From: Pollenia angustigena
Lineage: Eukaryota > Arthropoda > Insecta > Diptera > Polleniidae
Length of the DNA: 64,000 bases
Direction of reading: 5' to 3'
Assembly: GCA_930367215.1 (NCBI GenBank)
Contig: OV884056.1
Span: 44,950,308 to 45,014,307 of the forward strand
Position 1 is the first letter of the stretch. The number at the start of each line of letters is the position of its first letter. The translations under genes and the position numbers were made by a program. Shown in pieces: positions 56,901-62,994 of this stretch. The notes below the pieces were generated by a model. It had not been told where the DNA came from. It ran no database searches and saw only the letters and a list, made by a program, of their open reading frames with translations.

Positions 56901-59900
56901 GTTTTTATATTAAGATTTAATGAAAAAAATAGGAAAAAACTCTTCATGCCTATCGTGAATAAAATCAACCTCGAAATGTGTTCCCTTTTCCGTAAAGCAA
57001 AATTTCGAAGGAAAAAAATGTTCACTTTTGATTTACGATAGGCGTTGATATCTACTATGTCAGTGTATGTAATACTATACATACTATGTATATCGAAATA
57101 AATTGAATGAAAAAGGATTGTTTTTTTCATGAGGTCTTTTTTTTTAATCTAAAGTACGTCTTTGGTAAAATTGGTATTATTATTTTGTTACAGAAGTTTA
57201 AGAGTTTTTTTATACCTGACAATTGCGGCCAATAGAAAATTATTATTGCATTTTAATTTAAAGTATCAAGGGAGAAAGTGGATTAATTTTCGAATACATT
57301 TTTGAAATCTATAATGCACTTTCGAATTTTTAATAACAATCTCCTTGATTTTATGATATCAGCCATGTCCTGCAAATCTATGTCGACTGAAATTTAAATC
57401 AAACAAGTATTAAAAACGATCCTGTTTTTAGAGTTTATAAAAAATTTCCCTTTACTATGCATTGCACTTTGAATACCACTTATCCTTATTAGAACAACAT
57501 TTTAAATCACGGGGCAAATGATTATAACGGGTCATTGTTGGACTGCGGTATACGCCTATAGGGCGGGGCGGTTGAATAGTGACAATTGTAGATTTTGTGG
57601 GGTACCAGGGGAAAAGGAGACGGTAGAGCACTTGTTATACTACTGTCCGGCACTCGGCACTCGCGAACTGTCTGGGAGATCATTATCTCCAAGATCTCGG
57701 GGAAGTCTCTGGAATTGGGTTAATGAGACTCCTGGCATTCGTCAAGAGAGTGTGGGGTACTCTGGATACCATCACATCTGACTGACCTTTTTTTTACTTT
57801 CTTCTGTGGGTTATCGTACAATTGTGGTAACGCTAGGGACCTATTTGGTCTATGCGGGGTCTTTGTGACCGGCCACTCTAACCTAACCTAACCTAACCTT
57901 CCTATCTTTATTCTTCTTTATTGTGAATTGTACTGTATTAGAAGAAATGGATTTACAAATGGTTCGAAATTCATTACACTTTTTAAAAATTATAGTTTTA
58001 AAATCTATCGATCATCACATACCTGTATTTATGCTTTTTACATATTTTTTTGTTAGAATATTGTTTGTCCTAATCAAAATGAAAAATATCTTTTTTCAGC
58101 TTTTTTAAAGAAAGGTTGAACTATAAAATTCATTGAAATTAAAAATACGTGAGCCTCTTCAGAAACTTGATAATCTTTTCAAAAGCATTACTTTCAAAAA
58201 AAAGTATATAAATCTACCACTTGAAAATAATAGATTAAATCTGGTAAAAAAAATCAATTTGCTTAAATTTTCTATTAAACAATTTTTAAATACCTCATAG
58301 CCAAATGTCACAGCCATTATAGAGATAAGAAGACCGAACAGAAATTCCAGTTTTCGTAAACCATATTTATCTAAAAACAAAAACGTAAACGTATCGACAA
58401 TTGTTATCAATACACCGCCCCATAAAGGAATCCTAAACAGTACAGAAAATAAAATAAATCACATAAAATAATTAGTATCAAGACTAATAAATTAAAAGAT
58501 ATTTTCAAAATAAAAACTTACACTTTATTTGATAGTAAATAAATAGCAATTGCCGTACCAATGACCTCTTGCATATCGGAACCAATAATGGCAATTTCAA
58601 TCATAATCCATAAAATAAAACGTGGTACTTTTTTGTATTGACGATAGCACATCTCAGCTAAATGAAGGCCAGTTACAACACCCAACCTGTCAATTTATTC
58701 AATTAAAAAAAAAAAATAAATAAAAACCACAGATAATAAAACAAAGCGAAAAACATACAAGAAATGATATAAAGAATGTTAAAATTGTTATATGTAAATC
58801 ATTTAATTACCTTGCAGCCAAGCGTTGCATCAGTAAACCCAACACGGTCGCCCACAATAGTACCCAGAGAATTTTATATTTTGCTACTGCACCACTTTGC
58901 AAATCAGATTCAATGTTACCCGGATCAAGATACGCAATTGACATTAGAAAACCGGGCCCTGTGAAGGCCCATAATTTTCGCCAACTGAAACCAATCTAAA
59001 AAAAAACAAAAGAAATATTGAAAACAATTTCATACGTTTAATATTGCAGTAAAAATATATCTTTTTTTTAGGTTACTTAGACCGTATTAAGACTATGCAA
59101 TTAACGCCGAGTTTTTTTTCTATTTTCTTTTAAGCCATGTACTGTAAACCATGTACTGTAAGGTTATGGGTAACCTGTTTTTACCAGACCGTCAATTTTT
59201 TTTTATTACCCGTATATTCTAATCGGTTGGATTTTGACATTTGGGCGATTCTATTCTAGACAACTTTTAATATCAATTTTCAAATCACACTATTTGATAC
59301 TTTTTTGATGCTAATTTAAAGTAAAATATCTATATTTTATAATAATATAATTTTTTTAGACGTGAGCTTAAATATACAGGGGTGTCATGGAAACCGAAAA
59401 CGTAAAACGAAAGCATTTAGCAGTTCTTTTTATTGTACTTTTAATCTAATTTTTACAATTTTTGTTAAACAATTCTATTAAATAGAGCATTATTTGTGTA
59501 ATAATTGTCATAAAATTTTTTTATTATATAAATCTTATTGAAAAACGACTCTTAAAATTCTTTCGTTTTACGTTTTCGATTTCCATGACACCCCTGATAA
59601 ATTTGTTGTGCACTTCGAAGCATTACGATTCATAGATTTGGCGTAAACACAAAATTCATTGCATGTTGCACCCGTCATAGCTTAAAGAGCAAATTTCTTA
59701 TTATTGGATTATATTTCTCTACGATGTTTGATTTGATAATCATCGTCAGATATCTCATCTTTCACAATAAAAAAGAATAATACAATAAAAGTTTAAAAGT
59801 TAACAGAGTTTTGTGTTTTTGTGGTATGATCTTATGAAAGTTGGCAAATTTGGTTGCACCCGTCATGCACTTTAAAACTCTCTCGTGACTATTTGATCGT

Positions 59901-60462
59901 TTCATATAAATTCTTGTAAACAGATAACAATAGTATATAAAAAAATGTTACCTCTTCTAGAAATAACTTAATTGCAAATGTGTTTCTTTCTATTAGTAAA
60001 ATACGTTTAAAGCGTCTAAATGTTGCACCCGTCAGAATAGAATCGCCCATTTGAGATATCCGTCTTAAAAATCAATTTGTCATTGTATGAAAACAAAAAG
60101 TCGATTTTTTTGGCGCGAAATAGTATTTTAGCTTAAACTTAAATTTAAAAGAGTGATTATTAAGATAATATTTTCAAGATTTAAAGTTGATCACAAAAAT
60201 TTCGAACATCTTTAAAATTATGTATCAATATCCGATAATTTCTTACCTGATCCGTTTCGGGTATAATAACTTTTTCATCACTAAAATAGGCCTGTTTCGA
60301 ATCACCTCTTAAGTGGGTCTCTTCATTCGGTACTATATGTTGTTGTTGTTGTAGCTGTGTGGGTTGTTTATTAGTATCCGTATTACTACCGCTGAATGAT
60401 GCAACGGATCCATTGCCTCCATTTTGTTCTTCACTACGATTATAGGCATCATTTGATGACAT
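29871..60462 (-). CDS. Mvl: Malvolio: NRAMP/SLC11-type proton-coupled divalent-metal transporter, 11 coding exons
   Basis: Joining 60462-60247, 58995-58811, 58686-58522, 58432-58294, 51081-50926, 50850-50692, 50603-50158, 49145-49030, 48955-48864, 41078-41008 and 29931-29871 gives 1806 bases: 601 residues plus TAA. All introns begin GT and end AG, and the phases agree. Hallmarks: DPGN at 96-99 in the unwound helix 1 and A272-x-x-M275-PHN at 275-278 in helix 6, which in this family coordinate Mn2+/Fe2+; [14 protein letters not shown] at 398-411; and two N-glycosylation sites (N346, N362) in the helix 7-8 loop. The tail ends [19 protein letters not shown], like the ELYLLNT-type tail of mammalian DMT1. 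The N-terminus is soluble with a Gln run at 38-41. In Drosophila, loss of Malvolio impairs taste behaviour. The start codon is the first ATG in the exon but the frame is open 5' of it. Introns 4, 9 and 10 are swollen by transposons. Confidence 0.96.
29932..31207 (-). other. Mvl: Mvl intron 10, transposon-poor part
   Basis: AT-rich and mostly low complexity, with a (CA)n run at 29954-29972. The 29980-30080 piece has higher GC content. On the plus strand it reads as an acceptor (TTTGTTTTTACAG) and a 24-codon frame ([19 protein letters not shown]...), but it has no family support. No recognised transposon. Confidence 0.5.
31214..31358. mobile_element. Foldback MITE flanked by TTAA (piggyBac-like, tentative)
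   Basis: The left arm GTTCGTCGATTTCAAACGAA pairs with the right arm TTCGTTCGAAATCGACGGAC, and TTCGCTTAACTTA pairs with TAAGTTAAGCGAA. TTAA stands at 31210-31213 and 31359-31362, matching the piggyBac target site. Confidence 0.65.
31430..31527 (+). repeat. Tandem duplication, 49-bp unit, two copies
   Basis: GAAACGATGAGGCACACATG starts at 31430 and 31479. The two units differ at only a few terminal bases, so this is a recent local duplication in Mvl intron 10. Confidence 0.92.
31593..31855 (+). pseudogene. Non-LTR retrotransposon ORF2 C-terminal relic
   Basis: The frame reads ...[40 protein letters not shown], stop, NDLCRSCN. This matches the end of the RNase H region and the Cys-rich tail of jockey/I-like elements (TGHW...HRLGLP.NDLCRSC). 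One in-frame stop falls at 31800. It is 5'-truncated, as is usual for such insertions. Confidence 0.6.
32058..32724 (+). mobile_element. Tc1/mariner-type transposon relic, copy 3
   Basis: GAGTCACACCTTAACGTCAA at the start matches copy 2 at about 44883. Inside are [14 protein letters not shown], then CDLAPLDFF and WGYVKEKV in shifting frames, as in a DDE-type transposase of this group. It ends GGTTGGACCACC, the complement of copy 2's 5' end. Large internal deletions remove the first catalytic region. Confidence 0.7.
32725..33535. other. Mvl intron 10, unrecognised segment
   Basis: A 71-codon plus-strand frame at 33164 has no recognisable family. No paired termini seen. Confidence 0.4.
33536..34930 (+). 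mobile_element. Tc1/mariner-type transposon relic, copy 1, with duplicated 5' coding region
   Basis: The transposase begins [20 protein letters not shown], a helix-turn-helix domain (about 33630). The same domain is repeated at 33869, because a 239-base block (from about 33606) is directly duplicated. Downstream come [20 protein letters not shown] and [14 protein letters not shown], then [12 protein letters not shown] and [16 protein letters not shown] in three frames. Frameshifts and a deletion after CHTAND disable it. It stands in Mvl intron 10, antisense to the gene. Confidence 0.8.
34931..35224. other. Repeat fragments in Mvl intron 10
   Basis: About 35003-35056 is an arm of the CCCCTATTACGG family. 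About 35158-35216 (GAAGGGTATATAAGATTCGG, AAAAG, CCGAAT) is a solo terminal hairpin of the 46245-47716 repeat family. Confidence 0.55.
35225..35690. mobile_element. Harbinger-like MITE with TAA target duplication
   Basis: The left end AGGTGCCTTTACACGATCTG pairs with the right end CAGATCGTGTAAAAGCACCT, extending to TATTT/AAATA. TAA flanks both ends (35222-35224 and 35691-35693). Confidence 0.82.
35836..36296 (+). mobile_element. Dispersed repeat, ACTTGT-ending family
   Basis: CGACTCAGAATCACTTTCTG, CTAACGATGTCTGCCCGGCT and CAAGGACTAAGCCTATCG are collinear with 27679-28360. It ends with the hairpin GTCGGGCTTGACCGAC and ATACTTTCTTACTTGT. Confidence 0.72.
36545..37335 (-). pseudogene. mariner-family transposase relic
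   Basis: The minus-strand translation gives [13 protein letters not shown] (catalytic D in VDETW), [14 protein letters not shown], then [20 protein letters not shown] and SPD-APSGYF, the order seen in true mariner transposases. Several stops and shifts interrupt it. It differs from the three DGATCH-type copies nearby, so at least two mariner lineages invaded this intron. Confidence 0.75.
37349..37485 (-). mobile_element. tRNA-derived SINE
   Basis: On the minus strand it begins near GTAATGCGAACTAGCTGGTA, with an A-box-like TAGCTGGTAGTGAGC and a B-box-like GGATTTGATTCCC about 35 bases later. It ends in a run of about 15 A. The spacing and tail are those of a tRNA-like promoter plus a poly(A) SINE. 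The tRNA of origin cannot be named from this. Confidence 0.6.
37486..38415. other. Mvl intron 10, unrecognised segment
   Basis: No gene. CAACAGACAACTCTCCTGTTGAC near 37650 is a small hairpin. Confidence 0.4.
38424..39623. mobile_element. hAT-type non-autonomous element, TAGAGTTGTCAA family
   Basis: The ends TAGAGTTGTCAA and TTGACAACTCTA are inverted. The flanking octamers GTAGCCAA (38416-38423) and CTAGCCAA (39624-39631) differ at one position. The subterminal zones are rich in ATTCGATTAATCGA motifs. A MITE is nested inside. Confidence 0.8.
39028..39301. mobile_element. Nested MITE, CAATTGAGAAGGTGAG family
   Basis: ACAATTGAGAAGGTGAGTTG at the left pairs with CAACTCACCTACTCAATTGT at the right, continuing through CAAAACTCG/CGAGTTTTG. 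CGCTTTATTAG and TAAGCGCCAAAAG form another inner pair. It lies inside the hAT-type element and so arrived later. Confidence 0.8.
39632..41007. other. Mvl: Mvl intron 10, 5' part next to exon 10
   Basis: This is the first 1.4 kb of intron 10 in the direction of transcription. No transposon recognised. Mixed-composition text near 40450-40700 and a TG-rich run at 40845-40892 stand out, but no frame or RNA could be supported. Confidence 0.45.
41008..41078 (-). CDS. Mvl: Mvl exon 10, 71-bp tail exon
   Basis: A strong acceptor (TTTTCTTACAG) and near-consensus donor (CAAG|GTAAGTC) define a 71-base exon that enters in phase 0 and leaves with AG. It encodes [16 protein letters not shown] and NANSAYA. 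Exon 9 ends in phase 0, and exon 11 begins with T to complete Ser, so the phases on both sides are met. The exon is 85 bases from a Harbinger-like element (41163-42827). Confidence 0.85.
41290..42573 (+). mobile_element. hAT transposon relic with TAGGGATGCGATTT terminus duplicated in tandem
   Basis: The left end TAGGGATGCGATTTCCATGC occurs twice, at 41290 and 41587 (297-base direct duplication). The right end is TGCATGAAAATCTCATCCCTA-like and finishes at 42573. The flanking octamers GCAAAATG and GTAATATG agree at 6 of 8 positions. Subterminal TTTTTGCATATT motifs abound on both sides. Confidence 0.75.
41945..42360 (+). pseudogene. hAT transposase C-terminal relic
   Basis: In two frames the text reads [20 protein letters not shown] and RFTFDD, then [17 protein letters not shown]. 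This is the SVDVERSFS...L block of the hAT dimerisation domain. Upstream [15 protein letters not shown] is likely the same protein. A frameshift lies near 42290. Confidence 0.65.
43443..44303. mobile_element. hAT-type non-autonomous element, TAGTGCTGGGA family, copy 2
   Basis: The ends TAGTGCTGGGATACTATCGA and TATCGATAGTTTCCCAGCACTA-like sequence are inverted. A perfect octamer, ATTCCTAT, flanks it (43435-43442 and 44304-44311) and fits the hAT pattern nTnnnnAn. Collinear with copy 1 at 15112-15866 except for a large central inverted duplication. Confidence 0.88.
43847..44124. repeat. Near-perfect ~131-bp inverted repeat with 14-bp loop
   Basis: The arms 43847-43977 and 43992-44124 are reverse complements with only about two substitutions and a length change in the T/A homopolymer. 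The loop is TGTTGTTTGTATTT. Copy 1 of the same element family has the left-arm sequence only once (about 15510-15650), so this hairpin arose within the lineage of copy 2. Confidence 0.9.
44439..44848. other. Mvl intron 9, unrecognised segment
   Basis: AGGAAAAGCC...GAAACCCGTATTTATACGGGCGC near 44600-44680 contains a perfect small hairpin (CCCGTATTTATACGGG). No gene seen. Confidence 0.4.
45243..45494. mobile_element. Nested MITE flanked by TA
   Basis: CGATAATTTTCTTCCGCAAC at the left pairs with GTTGCGGAAGAAAACCATCG at the right. Comparison with copy 3 of the host transposon (GTGTTCGCTATCGCAAGATG) shows where it entered. TA is duplicated on either side, as for Tc1/mariner-type MITEs. Confidence 0.8.
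45847..46069. mobile_element. Nested MITE, GAGGCTATCAGCGCAG family
   Basis: GAGGCTATCAGCGCAGAAGT pairs with ACTTCTGCGCTGGTAGCCTC, with pairing on through GGTGTAACCC. AATT flanks both sides, and the uninterrupted host text CATAATTGTCAT is seen in copy 3 near 32612, confirming the insertion point. Confidence 0.85.
46245..47716 (+). mobile_element. Long dispersed repeat with hairpin ends, copy A (in Mvl intron 9)
   Basis: It opens ACAAGTTAGAGTGCTATATT and then the hairpin ATTCGGCTGTGCCGAAT. It carries a block of ~152-bp tandem repeats, then CAGACGGACAGACGGACATG and CCAGAATATATATACTTTAT, and ends TACCCTCTTCACAACTAATT then GTGGTGGAGGGTATA, a second imperfect hairpin. No protein is encoded. Copy B (60831-62577) is in reverse orientation and looks about 95% identical in the parts compared by eye. 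The layout suggests a helentron/DINE-type non-autonomous element; this is an inference. Confidence 0.8.
46753..47300 (+). repeat. ~152-bp tandem repeats inside copy A
   Basis: GGCCTATGGTAAATTATG-like text recurs at about 46763, 46806, 46958, 47111 and 47264, so the spacing is 152-153 except for the first, shortened unit (43). Each unit contains GATCTTCACGAAATTTCACA and TTATGATAGCATTATT. Confidence 0.88.
47717..48863 (-). other. Mvl: Mvl intron 9, part next to exon 9
   Basis: No transposon termini or further exons recognised. The donor of exon 9 is at its right edge. Confidence 0.5.
48864..48955 (-). CDS. Mvl: Mvl exon 9
   Basis: Follows CTTTAG. It encodes [20 protein letters not shown] (helix 12) and [10 protein letters not shown], then donor GTAAGT. 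The frame fits exon 8 (A+GT gives Ser). It is too short to show up as a long reading frame. Confidence 0.92.
49030..49145 (-). CDS. Mvl: Mvl exon 8
   Basis: Follows TTCTCTTTTTCAG. It encodes [20 protein letters not shown] (helix 11) and [15 protein letters not shown]. Donor A|GTAAGT. Confidence 0.94.
49255..49850. repeat. Degenerate AACTGAACTAG satellite-like array
   Basis: GAACTGAACTAGAA-type words repeat about every 10-12 bases over two blocks (49263-49395 and 49617-49835), separated by a MITE. It fills most of Mvl intron 7. Confidence 0.8.
49400..49615. mobile_element. MITE inserted in the AACTGAACTAG array
   Basis: GGCCTGATTCTGGCAGTCGC pairs with CACGACTGCCAGAATTAGGCC-like text at the right. 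Pairing continues through GCGATCGAGTACTTTC/GTGCTCGATCACG and CGAAAGCAATTT/AAATTGCTTTCG. Confidence 0.82.
49875..50138. mobile_element. Mvl: MITE next to the exon 7 splice donor of Mvl
   Basis: ATATCGAGCCCTAATA at the left pairs with TATTAGGGCTCGATAT at the right. Inner sequence contains GATGTAACCGACAT and GAGGTAACCGACAAAT. Its right end is 13 bases from the GTGAGT donor of exon 7 (50152-50157). Confidence 0.78.
50158..50603 (-). CDS. Mvl: Mvl exon 7, the longest
   Basis: The acceptor GAATAAAAG precedes CTA CAA GTG TGT, giving LQVCQNQS. A nearby AG at TACAAG would break the frame, so the upstream AG was chosen. It carries the glycosylated loop, the transport signature at 398-411, and helices 8-10 to EFVNG. 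The donor is AT|GTGAGT. A MITE begins 14 bases beyond the donor hexamer. Confidence 0.95.
50692..50850 (-). CDS. Mvl: Mvl exon 6
   Basis: Follows TTTATTACAG. It encodes [20 protein letters not shown] and a helix ending [13 protein letters not shown] before GTATGT. Phase 0 at both ends. Confidence 0.95.
50926..51081 (-). CDS. Mvl: Mvl exon 5
   Basis: Follows TTACTCTTCTAG. It encodes [20 protein letters not shown] and ends [13 protein letters not shown], the helix 6 metal-site motif, before GTAATT. Confidence 0.95.
51494..51622 (+). pseudogene. PIF/Harbinger-like transposase fragment
   Basis: A 42-codon frame reads [14 protein letters not shown] then [20 protein letters not shown] and LSELCPR, stop. 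This resembles the N-terminal helix-turn-helix segment of Harbinger transposases (LA.G..H..G...(C/S)QSSVSR..HKV). It lies in Mvl intron 4. Confidence 0.45.
51841..51980. mobile_element. 140-bp MITE, CACCCTTATTG family, copy 2
   Basis: CACCCTTATTGTGTTTGGCT pairs with CGCCAAACACAATAAGGGTG, and TACGCCTACGACTGTTTGGT pairs with ACCAAACAGTCGTAGGCGTA. The arms pair better than in copy 1 (16094-16233), so it is probably the younger copy. Confidence 0.88.
52227..52344. mobile_element. Short MITE, ACTGCCGTATAC family
   Basis: ACTGCCGTATACATTAAAAA pairs with ATTATTTATGAATACGGCAGT-type text at the right. AAATGTTTTTAA and AAATACATTTCAAATC form imperfect inner arms. Confidence 0.65.
53142..53874. mobile_element. 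MITE-like element with CCCATGTTCTGTAACT termini, full copy
   Basis: CCCATGTTCTGTAACT at the left pairs exactly with AGTTACAGAACATGGG at the right. The first 230 bases match 10201-10440. Inner text holds an (AAT)n run at 53440-53463 and CGACGGTTG/CGCCGCCGTCG. Short antisense frames here have no family support. Confidence 0.78.
54500..56070. mobile_element. DNA transposon with terminal arrays of AAATTGAGAAAATTCC repeats
   Basis: The ends CTACACCATTTTT and AAAAATGGTGTAG are inverted. Behind each lies an array of TTGAAATTGAGAAAATTCCA-like units (54518-54765 on the left, the inverse at 55820-56050 on the right), about seven units per side. Between them is a broken DDE transposase on the minus strand. 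It is inside Mvl intron 4. Confidence 0.8.
54835..55383 (-). pseudogene. DDE_3-like transposase relic
   Basis: Minus-strand text in shifting frames: [11 protein letters not shown] (first D), [14 protein letters not shown] (second D), [20 protein letters not shown] (the position of the third acid, E in NHIE) and [20 protein letters not shown] then DLEDMP. The D-D-E order and the LDLEDMP tail fit IS630/Tc1/mariner-related transposases. At least two frameshifts and stops interrupt it. Text to about 55625 may be its 5' part. Confidence 0.7.
56071..57514. other. Mvl intron 4, unrecognised segment
   Basis: AT-rich, with no gene or paired termini recognised. TTCACTTTTGATTTACGATAGGC near 57020 and CTATCGTGAATAAAATC near 56950 give a weak inverted pair. 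Confidence 0.4.
57515..57899 (+). mobile_element. 5'-truncated non-LTR retrotransposon 3' end
   Basis: The frame 57518-57781 reads [38 protein letters not shown] and [10 protein letters not shown], the Cys-His tail common in jockey/I-type ORF2 proteins (CRFC...E..EHLL..CP). A short GT-rich 3' UTR follows and the copy ends in CTAACCTAACCTAACCT repeats. Only the last 88 codons remain. Confidence 0.75.
57900..58293 (-). other. Mvl: Mvl intron 4, part next to exon 4
   Basis: No element or gene recognised before the exon 4 donor. Confidence 0.5.
58294..58432 (-). CDS. Mvl: Mvl exon 4
   Basis: Encodes [19 protein letters not shown] and [14 protein letters not shown] to TFGYE (helices 4-5). The acceptor is CTGTTTAG. 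The donor GTATTT is the weakest in the gene and starts the 7.2-kb transposon-filled intron 4. Confidence 0.93.
58522..58686 (-). CDS. Mvl: Mvl exon 3
   Basis: Begins GTTGGGTGTTGTAACTGG after TTGACAG and encodes [20 protein letters not shown], then [18 protein letters not shown], conserved in helices 2-3. Ends AAAGT before GTAAGT. Confidence 0.95.
58811..58995 (-). CDS. Mvl: Mvl exon 2
   Basis: Residues 73-134. A TTTTTTTTTTAG acceptor precedes [16 protein letters not shown], and the exon ends LMQRLAA plus AG before GTAATT. It holds helix 1 with DPGN (96-99). Confidence 0.95.
59081..59136. repeat. Fragment of the 4791-5003 MITE family
   Basis: ACCGTATTAAGACTATGCAATTAACGCC-type text followed by GAGTTTTTTTTCTATTTTCT matches the left 55 bases of the element at 4791. 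The other end is absent. Confidence 0.6.
59243..60048. mobile_element. MITE with GGGCGATTCTATTCT termini (Mvl intron 1)
   Basis: GGGCGATTCTATTCT pairs exactly with AGAATAGAATCGCCC. TTGCACCCGTCA occurs three times in direct orientation (about 59667, 59853 and 60024), the last next to the right terminus, as expected of transposase-binding sites. It hosts a nested MITE. Confidence 0.75.
59377..59596. mobile_element. Nested MITE, CAGGGGTGTCATGGAAA family
   Basis: CAGGGGTGTCATGGAAACCG pairs with CGATTTCCATGACACCCCTG, and AAAACGTAAAACGAAAG pairs with CTTTCGTTTTACGTTTT. ATA flanks both sides. Confidence 0.82.
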
Positions 60463-60485
60463 ACTCGTACTTTTGCAGTAAAAAT
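60247..60485 (-). CDS. Mvl: Mvl exon 1 (first coding exon) with 23-nt 5' UTR
   Basis: It encodes residues 1-72, a hydrophilic Ser/Asn/Gln-rich leader ending IIPETDQ, followed by the donor GTAAGA. Upstream of the ATG (60462) the sequence TTTTCATTTTAG is a good acceptor at 60486-60487, so at least one non-coding 5' exon lies further right, perhaps outside the window. Confidence 0.85.
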
Positions 60486-60487
60486 CT

Positions 60488-60830
60488 AAAATGAAAAGAA
60501 AAAAAGCGTTTATTTAAATTAAATTACAAAAACAAATGTTTTTTATTTTTTTTTCTTTTGTTAAAAAATTAAGCTTAATTATTTTGTTTCTCTACTTAAT
60601 AGTTTACGGTTTATCAGCTTAAAAAAGGAAATGCCAGTGTGATAAATACTTTGTGTTCTTTTTTTTTGTATTTTATTATTACTGTAACTGTCAAGACTTG
60701 ACTGATGTTTTTTTAATGACGTGAGCAGAAAAGCAACACGACGTTTGTAAAAACGAATTATACGGCCATGTTCTGCAAATCGAAATCGAGTGAAATTAAA
60801 CTCGATTCAAGATTTTTAGTTTATTATTTT
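60488..60830 (-). promoter_or_regulatory. Mvl: Candidate 5' region of Mvl (low confidence)
   Basis: On the minus strand TCAGTC near 60690-60700 fits the insect initiator, followed by ACAGTTACAGTAATAA with a possible donor. I cannot show that transcription starts here. The true first exon may lie beyond the window: CTAG|GTAATT at about 63985-63990 is another donor candidate. Confidence 0.2.
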
Positions 60831-62577
60831 TATACCCTCCACCACAATTAGTTGTGAAGAGGGTATATTAAGTTTGTCATTCCGTGTGAAACTTTTTTAT
60901 TATTCATCTCAGACCCTATAAAGTATATATATTCTGGGTGCTTGAGTAATTTTAAGTCGATTTAGCCATGTCCGTCTGTCTGTCCGCCTGTCCGTCTGTT
61001 GAAAACACGCTCACTTTCGAAAAACTCAAAAGAAATAAACAAACTTGGTGTTAAATTGCTTGTAGTTATCCTAAGCAGTTTGGAATTGAAATCCAGCAAA
61101 ATCGTTTCAATAGGATCTGAGCTATGAATCAAAATGTGGAACCACCACCTAAAAAAAATTGATAATTTTGTTACAAAAACTAACATAAATGGTGGAAAAA
61201 TGCACAGAATGATATAAGATTTCGCAACAGTTCGTTTTATTTAACTGGAAATCACGCTGTAAAATATCTCTGAAGATCCGTCCATGATTTACCCTAGGCC
61301 CCATATAAGCCCTACTCCCGGAAAACAGTATAGTAAGCCTAAAACCCTAACTAACAATGCTATCATAAAAAATTTTGGCACGTTACAGTTAAATAGGACT
61401 AGAAATGAAACTGTTAAGTTTCGTGAAGATCGGTCCATAATTTACCATAGGCCCCATATAAAACCTACTTCCAGAAAACAGTTTAGTACGCCTAAATCCG
61501 TAAAAAATAATGCTATCATAACAAAATTTGGTACATCATAATTTTTTGGAACTAAAAATAAGACTGTGAAATTTCGTGAAGATCGGTCCATAATTTACCA
61601 TAGGCCCCATATAAACCTTACTCCATGAAAACAGCTTAGTACGCCTAAAAACGTAAAAAAGAATACTATCATAACAAAATTTGGTACATCACAGTTTTAT
61701 TGAACGAGAAATAAGACTTTAAAATTTTGTGAAGAACGGTCCATCATTTACCATAGGCCCCATATAAACCTTACTCCCGGAAAACAGCTTAGTAAACCTA
61801 AATACGTAAAAATGCGATCATAACAAAATTTGGAACATATAAGTTTTACAGGACTAGAAATAAGACTGTGAAATTTCGTGAAGATCAGTTCATAATTTAC
61901 CCTAGGCCCAATATAAACCTTACTCCCGGAAAACAGCTTAGTACGCCTAAAAACGTAAAAATAACGCTATCATAACAAAATTTGATACATCACAGTTTTA
62001 TAGAACTAGAAATGACACTGTGAAATTTGGTGAAGATCGGTGCATAGCTTACCATAGGCCTCATATAAAGCCCACTCTGGTAAAATTATTAAATACGCGG
62101 TAAACTTTCTTCCAGTTTAGCTTCATATGGCCAGAAAAAATGTTATGCAATTTTGTGATATACTGTCCATAGTTTTCCTTAGATTCCATTTTAGCAGCCT
62201 TTTGAAATTTACTGCAAACGCTTAAACTTATTGCACCGCTGTATAGAAATTTATGTTTTTTAATACCAGAAATCGTTCTGCAGAATTTGGGATGATTGGT
62301 TCATAGCTTACCATGGCTTTTATATAATTTGTTCTCTTGAAAATCATTTAAGTTCATCTTAAACTGATATTCTACTCAAACTTTTTAAAATTGATTCTGA
62401 TTGTCGATCAATAATTTTATATAGGTCAAAACCGCAACAAATTTTAATGCAGATGTCTGTTTTTACAAAGATTATAATAATAAATAGACATCATACAGAT
62501 ATTACTCCTAAAACATTCGAAGTGTCGGTGGAGGGTATCAAAGATTCGGCACAGCCGAATATAGCACTCTAACTTGT
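60831..62577 (-). mobile_element. Long dispersed repeat with hairpin ends, copy B, inverted relative to copy A
   Basis: It begins TATACCCTCCACCACAATTA and ends GATTCGGCACAGCCGAATAT then AGCACTCTAACTTGT, the reverse complement of copy A's ends. It has six units of the ~152-bp tandem repeat (GGCCCCATATAA at about 61300, 61453, 61605, 61757, 61907 with one change, and GGCCTCATATAA at 62059), more than copy A, which accounts for most of its extra 275 bases. Confidence 0.82.
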
Positions 62578-62787
62578 TTTTTTAAGTTTTAGTTTTTCCT
62601 GATTTATAAAGTATTTGCGATAAACGTAATTAAAAGAATATAAAATTTCAAAGAATGTATGTATACATAAAATAAGAGGAAAAGGTACACATTATAAATC
62701 AATTATTACACACATTGAAAACAATATTATCGGTTTGAAATCGGTTTGTTTTTAAAATCGATTTTTAGGGATCGTTTTCAAAATTGT
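62578..62787. other. Non-coding, nothing recognised
   Basis: AT-rich spacer between two repeats. Confidence 0.4.
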
Positions 62788-62994
62788 GGTGTTTTCTTTT
62801 CTACAAAAAATGTGACATTTTATTTAAAAAAATGCAATTTAGTGTATGTTTCTTAAAAATTTTGCTCCCGTAAAGGATGGCTTACTTTATTCTAAAAAAC
62901 TCGCCCTTTTCGGGAGTAAAATTTTTAAGAAACGGACACCAAATTGCATTTTTTTAAATAAAATGTCACATTTTTTTGTAGAAAAGAAAACACC
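62788..62994. mobile_element. Hairpin MITE with ~85-bp arms
   Basis: GGTGTTTTCTTTTCTACAAA pairs with TTTGTAGAAAAGAAAACACC-type text at the right. Pairing continues through TGTGACATTTTATTTAAAAA and AATTTTGCTCCCG/CGGGAGTAAAATT. The loop is about 40 bases. Confidence 0.85.
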
